From assembly GCA_902766265.1 (NCBI GenBank), contig CACXCY010000152.1, positions 1 through 14,093 of the forward strand: a DNA stretch of 14,093 bases, read 5' to 3'. Under the pieces are notes generated by a model. It ran no database searches. It had not been told where the DNA came from and saw only the letters and a program-made list of their open reading frames with translations. The translations under genes and the position numbers were made by a program. The stretch comes from an uncultured Bacteroidota bacterium (GTDB lineage: Bacteria > Bacteroidota > Bacteroidia > Bacteroidales > P3). Positions 1-6,928 of this stretch are shown piece after piece; position 1 is the first letter of the stretch; every line of letters starts with the position of its first letter.

Positions 1-246
1 AAACCCAAGAGAAACCCAATAGAAGACCAATAGAAGACCAAGAGAAACCCAAAGGAAACCCAAGGGTAACCCAAGGGAAGACCAAGGGAAGACCAAAGGA
101 AGACCAAGGGAAGACCAAAGGAAGACCAAGGGAAGACCAAGGGAAGACCAAGGGAAGACCAAAGGAAGACCAAGGGAAGACCAAGGGTAACCCAAAGGCA
201 GACCAAGAGCACCCCAAAACTCAACCAAGAGTCAACCAATAGTAAG
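1..246. repeat. Degenerate 11-bp tandem repeat array, about 22 copies
   Basis: Reading from position 5, the sequence falls into 22 consecutive 11-base units with consensus CCAAGGGAAGA, with no spacers and no change of register up to 246. Units 7-16 (71-180) are nearly identical and alternate between CCAAGGGAAGA and CCAAAGGAAGA. Units at both ends are more diverged (CCAATAGAAGA, CCAAGGGTAAC, CCAAGAGTCAA), but the CCAA start is kept in all 22, as expected of an array homogenised in its middle and decaying at its edges. One strand is almost all purine apart from the CC. The array reaches the left window edge, so its full size is unknown. It is not CRISPR because nothing unique separates the units. 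Function is unknown. Confidence 0.93.
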
Positions 247-359
247 CGGTGAGGAAGAGAATCTGCAGCCGCCAACGGAAACAGGTCATCGCCACTGTGA
301 CGTATCCCCCGACACACCATCCTTGGGTAATCCTAAAAAAACAAAAAAAAAGAAAAACT

Positions 360-390
360 TTTGCCAAGTCAGGAAATAAGTTTATATTTG
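360..390 (+). promoter_or_regulatory. Bacteroidetes-type promoter for the T9SS cargo gene at 506
   Basis: TTTG at 360-363 is followed, after exactly 19 bases, by TATATTTG at 383-390. This fits the Bacteroidetes primary sigma factor consensus (-33 TTTG, -7 TAnnTTTG). Transcription would start near 397 and give an A-rich leader of about 110 bases with no Shine-Dalgarno sequence, as is usual in this phylum. Between the 11-bp array and this promoter (247-359) I see only unique sequence ending in an A-rich run. Confidence 0.75.
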
Positions 391-505
391 CAAGTACAAA
401 ATAATGTCCAAAAACCCCGAAGGGTAGCGTTTAGTATGCTTACCTATAAGGATTTATGGAGAAAAAACGAAAAAAAGAAAAGTTACCAATCAAAATTAAA
501 ACACA

Positions 506-3049
506 ATGAAAAAAACATTAATGGTTCTTAGTTTTGCATTGTGCGCCACCTTCGCCTTTGCACAAACTAACAACAGCGTTAGCCGCCACAGCGAGACTAC
601 CGCTGCAATGAAAACCAGGTATGAGGCATGCACCGCCCAGAACTCTGGTTACAAAGGTTCCATCTTCACCAAGGCCGAGGGTGACACTATCCTCCATGTT
701 ACATTTAATGCCGCTCCTACGACCGGTACCCTGACGGCTGCCGACCAGGTCGACACCACAGTGCAAGCCGGTACTCTTGAACACACCCAATCGGGCTTCG
801 CTTCCACTTGGCGTCGTCACACCGACACCTCCAATTCTTACTGGTCAAACCAGGCAAATTACCCTGCATGGAATCATTTCTTTGGAATCAATAGCGGTAG
901 GGATCTTTCTTTCCGCAGCCCCTCTGTAGGCGATGGCTTCATGGTCATGGACATGGTGGAATCCATCACCCAAATTGGTGGTGCAGGCACTGTTGGCGGT
1001 TATAACGCCTATATGAGCTTTGGCCCCATGAACTGCTCAAATGTCGCATTGATTGACATTCGTTTTTATCAGCGCTATCAGAAATTTAACAGGGACCGTT
1101 GCTGGATTGACTACAGCACCGACGGTAGCACATGGCATGCTGTTGAAATCAATATTACAAACTTGGATATTGCGGTTAACGATAATACTACTGGTTGGGT
1201 GAGAGCTACTCTGCCCGCTTCCGCCGCCCGTCAGGCCAATGTATATTTCCGTATCCGTTGGAGTTGCCCAAGCGATGGTAATGGTGGTGGCGCCTACGGA
1301 TACTATTGGATTGTTGACGATGTGATGGCTATCGAAGGCCCCGCAAACCGTATAACCTCTATTCAGGACGAGTATTTTGAGGGTTTCTATGGAATGATGC
1401 CCCAGGGTTTGTCGGTTCCCATGGTTTGGAACGTCGATATCCGCAACACTGGTGGAAACACCCAGACTAACATTGTTGGTGAACTGAAAACCAGCACCAG
1501 CCGCAACAGTGGCTACACTTCAGCAGGCACAGTGAACATTGCATCTCTCCCCAGCATGGTGGATACCTCTATCCGTTTCGACCCCAAGGGTTGGTACGGC
1601 GGCAATGGTTTTGGTTATAACACCAATACCCCATCTTATAATCCTCGTAGAGGACCCACCGCTCTGTTGCCTACTGCCACCACAGGCATGAACTATGTCT
1701 TTGGCGACATCCGCAGCACCGCTCACCCCCACATCTTGGCTACCGCTACCAACGCTAACCGTACCTATGATACTATTGGTTACACCGTCAACGCTGCTAC
1801 CGGTAGTGCCCCCGCTGTTTGGGCTCATGACAATGGTGTTCTCCGTAAATTCAGCATCTGGGTTGCAGGTATGGCGCTTGACAATCCACAAGCTTGGTCG
1901 AGCGAACTCAACAATGTTGGCTATAACTTGACTAACTATGGTATCTACAATAGTTACCTCACGGGTGACAATATCCCCGCCGGCTGGAGAATTAAAGGTA
2001 TGCAGCTTGTGGCTGCTACTTATCCTGGTTATGGTGATCAGGCTGGAATGGAAATCTTTACCATGCTTCGCAAGGATAGTGTGTACACCGATGGTGGTCG
2101 AACCTATGTAAGTTTTGGTGGAATAGAAACAGGTGCCAATAACTACCTTGTACAGCCCTCTGACCTCAACACCATAACTGAATATGAGGAATACGGTGAC
2201 TACCACGTTATTACCATTGACTTCCCCAACCAGCCCGCCCTTGAGCCCAATACAGCTTATCGTGTTGGTTATCATCTGGCAGAGGATGGAGAGTTTGCAG
2301 TTGCTGCCAACACTATTGGATACTACGATACTGATACCAACTACCACTATTTCCGTAATGTTCCTGGCATGGAAGGTTATGGCAGCAGTGTTGGACATCC
2401 CAATGTATACAATACCTTGGTCTATGACCCCACGGATCAAGACTACCATTTCTTCAAGATGGGTACTTTCCCCATGATTCGTATGCTCGTTGGTCCCTAT
2501 GAGTATCGCACCAAACATCCCGTTGACATTCAGTGTGGTGCTCATGGTAACATTTCCGACCAGCAGTACAACATGCTCTGCGGTCAGATCGACAGCGTTG
2601 TCGACGGTGCTTCCAGAACTTACATCTTCATCCCTGACGAGGATTACATGGTTGACCAGATCTTCCAGGATGGTGCTGTGATCTTCACCAACGACACCAC
2701 CTACCTCAGCGATGTGTCGTACACCTTCACCATCGACGCTCCCACCACTATCAACGTGACCTTCACGCTGGCTCCCGAAATCGAGGAAGGCATCGATCCC
2801 GTTGCTTCCAATGTCAACGTGAACCTGCAGCCCAACCCCGCTACCTCCAATGTTCAGCTGACCATCAGCGGTGTTGAAGGCATGGTTGATTTCGCTCTCG
2901 TCGATATGAGTGGCCGCATCATTCGCAGTGCCAAGATGGATGCCACTACGGCTCAGAACATCAGTCTCGCTGGTCTTGCCAAGGGTGCTTACTTCGTTCG
3001 CATCACCAACAGCAACTTCAGCAAGGTTGAGAAACTCATCGTTCGCTAA
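506..3049 (+). CDS. Large secreted T9SS cargo protein with jelly-roll-like and InlB-like repeat domains
   Basis: An 847-residue exported protein. Residues 1-19 form a signal peptide (MKK, hydrophobic core, AFA before Q20). Residues about 60-280 look like the jelly-roll 'choice-of-anchor J' or MAM-like fold common in Bacteroidetes secreted proteins: a CWIDYSTDGSTW segment near 199-210, then YYWIVDDVMAIEG near 267-278. The middle (about 280-670) is beta-rich and I do not recognise it. Residues 672-755 resemble a bacterial InlB-type repeat (AHGNIS, then YIFIPDEDYMVDQIFQDG, ending YTFTIDAPTTINVTF). Residues 769-847 are a type A T9SS C-terminal sorting domain: LQPNPATSNVQL, then VDMSGRII, then GLAKGAYFVRI and a basic end. 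By family knowledge it crosses the inner membrane by Sec and the outer membrane by T9SS, and the sorting domain is then removed. It is monocistronic, with its own promoter and terminator. The ligand or substrate is unknown; I see no catalytic motif. Confidence 0.92.
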   Translation: MKKTLMVLSFALCATFAFAQTNNSVSRHSETTAAMKTRYEACTAQNSGYKGSIFTKAEGDTILHVTFNAAPTTGTLTAADQVDTTVQAGTLEHTQSGFASTWRRHTDTSNSYWSNQANYPAWNHFFGINSGRDLSFRSPSVGDGFMVMDMVESITQIGGAGTVGGYNAYMSFGPMNCSNVALIDIRFYQRYQKFNRDRCWIDYSTDGSTWHAVEINITNLDIAVNDNTTGWVRATLPASAARQANVYFRIRWSCPSDGNGGGAYGYYWIVDDVMAIEGPANRITSIQDEYFEGFYGMMPQGLSVPMVWNVDIRNTGGNTQTNIVGELKTSTSRNSGYTSAGTVNIASLPSMVDTSIRFDPKGWYGGNGFGYNTNTPSYNPRRGPTALLPTATTGMNYVFGDIRSTAHPHILATATNANRTYDTIGYTVNAATGSAPAVWAHDNGVLRKFSIWVAGMALDNPQAWSSELNNVGYNLTNYGIYNSYLTGDNIPAGWRIKGMQLVAATYPGYGDQAGMEIFTMLRKDSVYTDGGRTYVSFGGIETGANNYLVQPSDLNTITEYEEYGDYHVITIDFPNQPALEPNTAYRVGYHLAEDGEFAVAANTIGYYDTDTNYHYFRNVPGMEGYGSSVGHPNVYNTLVYDPTDQDYHFFKMGTFPMIRMLVGPYEYRTKHPVDIQCGAHGNISDQQYNMLCGQIDSVVDGASRTYIFIPDEDYMVDQIFQDGAVIFTNDTTYLSDVSYTFTIDAPTTINVTFTLAPEIEEGIDPVASNVNVNLQPNPATSNVQLTISGVEGMVDFALVDMSGRIIRSAKMDATTAQNISLAGLAKGAYFVRITNSNFSKVEKLIVR

Positions 3050-3092
3050 GTGCTGACGAACCATTGATTCCTTGAGGGTCAATGATACAGAC

Positions 3093-3127
3093 AGAGGGTG
3101 CTCCCAGCGGAGCACCCTCTTCTTTTT
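3093..3127 (+). terminator. Rho-independent terminator of the 506-3049 gene
   Basis: A perfect 12-bp stem (AGAGGGTGCTCC, 3093-3104, pairing with 3109-3120) closes a CAGC loop and is followed by TCTTTTT. It begins 43 bases after the stop codon. Confidence 0.9.
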
Positions 3128-3205
3128 GGCTCTGACGTCGCCGGCGGGCTAACCGATAAAACGTTCGCCAACAAAACCGAGGCAATTGTTTTAGCTTTGG
3201 TACAA

Positions 3206-3243
3206 ACGAGCAAGGGCATCCTTTTCGGGATGCCCTTGTTTGT
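3206..3243. terminator. Hairpin between convergent genes, likely terminator of yicC
   Basis: CAAGGGCATCC (3211-3221) pairs perfectly with 3228-3238. The pairing extends to 3206 and 3243 with two G-U pairs if read as plus-strand RNA. It lies 22 bases past the yicC stop codon. The T-run on the minus strand is weak (CTCGTTTG), so termination there may be partial. On the plus strand it could back up the terminator at 3093. Confidence 0.65.
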
Positions 3244-3260
3244 GATAACTGGTGCTGTTA

Positions 3261-4133
3261 TTAGAGGATGTTACCCAGCTGTTCCTTAATCTTTTCCAAT
3301 TCGTCCTTCATCTGGACAACCAGCTGCTGGATGGCCACGTGGTTGGCCTTGCTGCCGGTGGTGTTGATTTCGCGCCCCATCTCCTGCGCGATGAACCCCA
3401 GTTTCTTTCCGGAGCACTCTTCCGAGTCCATGGTGCTGCGGAAGTAGTCGATGTGCTTCTGCAGGCGCACCTTTTCCTCGGTGATGTCGAGTTTCTCCAG
3501 ATAGTAGATGAGTTCCTGCTCAAAGCGGTTCTCGTCGACCTCCTTGATGGCGAAGTCGGCGATGTATTTGCGTATGCGTTCTTTGGCTGTGTCGATGCGC
3601 TGGCTCTCATACTGCGGTATCTCACCGAGCCGTTGCTCAATAATGTCCACATGCTTGACGAAGTCCTGCTGTAGGATAGTGCCTTCGTGCAGGCGGAACT
3701 GGTCGGTCTCATCAATGGCGGCCGATATCTGTTCCCTGATGGTGTCCCATTCCTCGTCGTTGGCCTCCTCGGTGGATGTCGTGTTCCAGATGTCGGGCTG
3801 GCGCAGTATGCAGTCGATCAGCTGTTCGGTAGTCGTGTTGACATGCAGTCCATCGGTCATGTGGCGCAATTGCTCCAGGCGTGTCCGCACCAGTTCCTCG
3901 TTCAAGGGTGACGTAGCGACGGTGCTGTCCGACTCCTCCGTGAGGATAAAGTCTATCTTTCCACGTTCCAGTCGGTTGAGCATGGAGCGGATTTCCAAAT
4001 CATGGGCATGATATCGGAACGGCAGCTTCACGTTGGCGTCCATCTGCTTGCTGTTGAGGGTTTTTATTTCAATGGTGATTTTTCTGTTACCTACGGCGCA
4101 TTGGCGCTTGGCATAACCTGTCATTGATTTCAT
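3261..4133 (-). CDS. yicC: YicC family endoribonuclease
   Basis: A 290-residue protein, the usual length for YicC. The N-terminus MKSMTGYAK matches the family's MxSMTGxG/A opening and decides the start codon. Residues 1 to about 155 are the YicC N-terminal domain (LNSKQMDANVKLP near 26-38, LERGKIDF near 55-62). Residues about 205-290 are the DUF1732 domain, with LDITEEKVRLQKHIDYF at 215-231 and GKKLGFIAQEMGREINT at 242-258, the best conserved block in the family. E. coli YicC is described as an endoribonuclease acting on small RNAs; the substrate here is unknown. It lies 84 bases downstream of apbE on the same strand, with no clear promoter between, so the two are probably cotranscribed. In many Bacteroidota yicC precedes guanylate kinase (gmk); that neighbour is absent here. 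Confidence 0.95.
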   Translation of the reverse strand: MKSMTGYAKRQCAVGNRKITIEIKTLNSKQMDANVKLPFRYHAHDLEIRSMLNRLERGKIDFILTEESDSTVATSPLNEELVRTRLEQLRHMTDGLHVNTTTEQLIDCILRQPDIWNTTSTEEANDEEWDTIREQISAAIDETDQFRLHEGTILQQDFVKHVDIIEQRLGEIPQYESQRIDTAKERIRKYIADFAIKEVDENRFEQELIYYLEKLDITEEKVRLQKHIDYFRSTMDSEECSGKKLGFIAQEMGREINTTGSKANHVAIQQLVVQMKDELEKIKEQLGNIL

Positions 4134-4217
4134 GGGGGAAGTTCTTTTTGTATGGTGTTGGACTTATTTTCTGTCGGTTGTTGAGTATTGGCTTGCTGTT
4201 TCGTGGAACGGCGCGCC

Positions 4218-5243
4218 TCACTTTTCGTTTGCCGGCGGCTGCTTGATGAGTTTCTCGAAAGCGTGGGTGGCAAAGGTGCGCAACTCGCCGTTGTCGTCAT
4301 ATATAAAGAAGACGCTCTGCACTTGAGGGTCGTCTGGGTGGTCGTCGATAAACCGTAGCGATTTCTCCAGCCCCATGACCATAAAGGCGGTGGCCAAAGC
4401 GTCGGCACGCCATGCGTAGCTGTCCACCACGGAGACACTCAGCAACGAATGTTGTACGGGACGGCCCGTAGTAGGGTCTATTGTGTGGGAATACTTGACG
4501 CCTCCTTTTTCGTAGTATTTCCGGTAGCTGCCCGAGGTGACCACCGATAGGTCCTGCAACTCGATAGAGGTCTCTACTTCAGGGGCGCTGTATTTGTTGG
4601 CAGCAGGTCGTTCGATGCCTACCGTCCAAAGCCTGCCGTCGGGTTTGTGTCCACGGGCGATGACTTCGCCTCCCACGTCCACCAGATAGTCGTGGATGCC
4701 TTTCCGTTCAAGCAGGTCGGCGATAAGGTCGACGGAATACCCTTGGGCGATAGCGTTGAAATCTATCTCCACGCCAGGATGTTTGGAGATGCGGCGAGAA
4801 GAGCTGTCCAGAGAAATCTTGTCGGTTCCCACATATTGGCGCAAACTATCGAGGGTATGTTCGTCAAGGTCGCCTCGTTTGTCGAAACCGAACCCATGGC
4901 AACGCACCAGTTTGCCCACGGTGCAATCGAAAGCCCCTCCGGTGTATCGGTTCATGTCTATAGAGTGGCGGAGCAGTATGTCGAGTGTAGTGTCCAGTTG
5001 GTCGCAGTCACCGTTGTTGATGCGTCGCAGCAGGGAGCTGTCCACCCACAGCGAGGCGGAAAGGTCGAAAGCAGTCAGCAGGGAGTCAATCTGCGGCTGC
5101 AGGTTGCGCTGCTGGCGGTCGTAGTAGATAATGGAGTAGGTGGTACCTTGGGCTTCTCCGGACAGGCGGACAGGCCTGTCGCTCCAATGGCATGAGCAGC
5201 ACAGCAGAGCCGTTAAACCAATAAGAAAGATACTTCGTGACAT
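4218..5243 (-). CDS. apbE: FAD:protein FMN transferase, lipoprotein (ApbE family)
   Basis: A 341-residue enzyme that transfers FMN from FAD to a threonine of target proteins in the cell envelope, for example Rnf or Na+-NQR subunits. Residues 1-18 form a lipoprotein signal (LLCCSC; C18 is the likely lipidated cysteine, though C15 and C16 are possible). Family motifs occur in order: GTTYSIIY (33-40), TGGAFDCTVGKL (101-112), DFNAIAQGYSVD (161-172), DVGGEV (189-194), TSGSYR (237-242), HTIDPTTGRP (253-262) and the ADALATA metal-site segment (280-286). All are intact, so an active enzyme is expected. A terminator for the gene upstream ends only 11 bases before the start codon, leaving little room for a separate promoter. 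No flavinylation target is visible in this window, so its partner is elsewhere. Confidence 0.95.
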   Translation of the reverse strand: MSRSIFLIGLTALLCCSCHWSDRPVRLSGEAQGTTYSIIYYDRQQRNLQPQIDSLLTAFDLSASLWVDSSLLRRINNGDCDQLDTTLDILLRHSIDMNRYTGGAFDCTVGKLVRCHGFGFDKRGDLDEHTLDSLRQYVGTDKISLDSSSRRISKHPGVEIDFNAIAQGYSVDLIADLLERKGIHDYLVDVGGEVIARGHKPDGRLWTVGIERPAANKYSAPEVETSIELQDLSVVTSGSYRKYYEKGGVKYSHTIDPTTGRPVQHSLLSVSVVDSYAWRADALATAFMVMGLEKSLRFIDDHPDDPQVQSVFFIYDDNGELRTFATHAFEKLIKQPPANEK

Positions 5244-5253
5244 GCGTCGTATT

Positions 5254-5288
5254 AAAAAAGCGTCCGGCAGAGATACCGAACGCTTTTT
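5254..5288 (-). terminator. Rho-independent terminator of the 6793-5309 gene
   Basis: On the minus strand AAAAAGCGTTCGG pairs with CCGGACGCTTTTT (plus positions 5276-5288 and 5255-5267; 13 bp with one G-U pair). The loop has eight bases and the stem ends in a run of six T. It begins 20 bases after the stop of the upstream gene and ends 11 bases before the apbE start codon. Confidence 0.85.
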
Positions 5289-5308
5289 ATGTGGGGAATG
5301 TTAATCTC

Positions 5309-6793
5309 TTATTTGGTTACGATAAAGTTGCGTACCACCACATCGCCGTTGCGCAACTGGATGCGGACGATATAGCATCCGTTGGCAAAGTCGCTGAGGT
5401 CGAGGGTATGCTGTCTGCCTTGATTGTAGGTGCTAACCAGACGCTGACCCACGGCGTCGTATACAGCCAGATGGCTGATAGCATCGGCGCACTCAATATT
5501 CAGCTTGGCGCTTGCAGGATTGGGATAAATGTTGACCGGCGTATTCTCAGCCGAGGCGATGCCTTCGTTGGCCATCACAGTGACGTAGGCAGTATTGCTG
5601 CATTGCGTCGTGCGGTTGGTGGCTTGCACACTATAGTCGGTATTCTCACTAATGGCCGGCGTGTTGATGCTGTCGCTCGTGGCACCGGTGCTCCACAGGT
5701 AGGCGATGTTGGTCTGGTCGCAGACAGCATACAGCGTGGTAGAACCGCCAGGGGCAAGATTGATGTTGCCGGTGATGGAAACCACAGGAGAACGGTGGAT
5801 GGTCACGTTGAGAACAGCCATGCTGTCGCAGGAGAACTTGGTGTAGCCGATGCGGATGGTGTCGTTGTTCTTGTTTGACAGATACGTTCTGGAATAGTTG
5901 TGGGTAGTGGTGTCAATGGTAGTGGAGATAGTATCGCCCGAAGCAGTGTCTATGTCGTAGGTGTAGCGGTAGGTCTCATAGTATCCTTCGAAGGTGAACT
6001 CGTCGCATCTTGTATAGTTCATCGGAGTGTACGATTTGCGATGGATGGAGATATGGGCAGTACGGATACTGTCGTAGCATTGTTCGGCAGTAGCGCCGCG
6101 TTTGTGGAGCCCGCTCCAGAAAGCATCGCCCTCACGGGTATAGGTATCCGTGTTGATGGTAGTGTCTCTATTGAAACTCAAGATTCTTGACGGGAAGCCG
6201 TTGGAAAAACGGAAGAATGTCGATTCGCAAGCGTTCACAAAGGTGTCGGTAACTATTGTATCGGGGGTGAGAATAGTAAGGTCGAGACTCAATATGGAGT
6301 CGCAGTTGGTGGAAGGATTGGGGAACGTCTTGTTGGAGATGACCGTGCTGGTTGTGTAGACAGAGTCATGCCACTCGTATTTGGCACATGCGGTGACGGT
6401 ATAACTCTTGGTTGCCGATGTGGTGACGGTGAGGTTGATGGCGGCAACGCTGTCGCAACCATAGACGGAATGTAGTGTGTCACGATAAAAGCCGTTGGTG
6501 CTCAGCGTGAGATGTCCCCAGGTATAAGTGCAACCACCATCTACGTCAACTGTGTCGGAAGGGGTGTAGTAGGTGGGGTAGATGGTGACGTGAACCATAT
6601 AGAGAGTGTCTCCGTGGACATAGGATGCATCGGTAACACCCGGAGTGTTAAAGTTTTGCTGGTTTACCGTCCAAGTGAATTGGCCGCAGGCGGTGACGGT
6701 GTCAACGGCGACATGGTGGTAAGTGGGGTCTGCTTGCATCACAAAAGGCATCAACATGGCCACCAATAACGTAGCAAATAGTCTTTTTTTCAT
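5309..6793 (-). CDS. Secreted T9SS cargo protein with cysteine-bracketed repeats and an Ig-like domain
   Basis: A 494-residue exported protein. Residues 1-21 are a signal peptide (MKKRLF, hydrophobic core, VMQA). Residues about 30-335 hold five diverged repeats opening with C-x-x-F/Y-x-W/F (CGQFTW 36-41, CTYTW 88-92, CAKYEW 136-141, CESTFF 189-194, CDEFTF 263-268). All but the first close with a CDS-like block followed by a beta strand (GCDSVAAINLTV near 112-123, NCDSILSLDLTI near 163-174, CYDSI at 239, SCDSMAVLNVTI near 321-332). Residues about 338-408 are Ig-like (LAPGGSTTLYA, then YLWSTGATSDS). Residues 420-494 are a T9SS sorting domain (IYPNPASAKLNI, VYDAVGQRLV, FANGCYIVRI, VVRNFIVTK). 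Paired cysteines suggest one disulfide per repeat on the cell surface. It is probably an adhesin or structural surface protein; no enzymatic motif is visible. It has its own terminator and probable promoter. Confidence 0.9.
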   Translation of the reverse strand: MKKRLFATLLVAMLMPFVMQADPTYHHVAVDTVTACGQFTWTVNQQNFNTPGVTDASYVHGDTLYMVHVTIYPTYYTPSDTVDVDGGCTYTWGHLTLSTNGFYRDTLHSVYGCDSVAAINLTVTTSATKSYTVTACAKYEWHDSVYTTSTVISNKTFPNPSTNCDSILSLDLTILTPDTIVTDTFVNACESTFFRFSNGFPSRILSFNRDTTINTDTYTREGDAFWSGLHKRGATAEQCYDSIRTAHISIHRKSYTPMNYTRCDEFTFEGYYETYRYTYDIDTASGDTISTTIDTTTHNYSRTYLSNKNNDTIRIGYTKFSCDSMAVLNVTIHRSPVVSITGNINLAPGGSTTLYAVCDQTNIAYLWSTGATSDSINTPAISENTDYSVQATNRTTQCSNTAYVTVMANEGIASAENTPVNIYPNPASAKLNIECADAISHLAVYDAVGQRLVSTYNQGRQHTLDLSDFANGCYIVRIQLRNGDVVVRNFIVTK

Positions 6794-6905
6794 TTTGTCG
6801 TAATGAGTTAATTGGTCTATTTTATTTTATTTCTTTCGCTAATAATATGTATAATAAATACATATAATGTAAAGAGCCCTCTTTCTGCGGACAATCTACA
6901 ATGTG

Positions 6906-6913
6906 CAAAGATA
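6906..6913 (-). promoter_or_regulatory. Probable -7 element for the 6793-5309 gene
   Basis: The minus strand reads TATCTTTG followed by CA, matching TAnnTTTG. No good TTTG lies 19 bases upstream, so the match is partial. The start would be near 6900, giving a leader of about 105 bases. That leader contains a perfect 8-bp AT-rich inverted repeat (ATATGTAT 6845-6852 and ATACATAT 6858-6865) of unknown significance. Confidence 0.45.
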
Positions 6914-6928
6914 GTATTTTTTTTGAAA

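Noticed and set aside
1..246. Possible CRISPR array
   Set aside because: The repeats are 11 bases and directly abutting, with no unique spacers; there are no cas genes in the window.
1520..3115. 531-codon open frame on the minus strand opposite the T9SS cargo gene
   Set aside because: It lies antisense to a gene with signal peptide, recognisable domains and sorting signal, it starts inside that gene's terminator hairpin, and its translation shows no recognisable domain. It is a codon-bias shadow.
4130..4438. 102-codon minus-strand frame across the apbE-yicC junction
   Set aside because: It overlaps the 3' end of apbE in another frame, including the conserved ADALATA region, and resembles no protein family.
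5237..5878. 213-codon plus-strand frame opposite the cysteine-repeat protein
   Set aside because: It is antisense to the T9SS sorting domain, the Ig-like domain and part of the repeats, and it begins inside the terminator region; no domain is recognisable.
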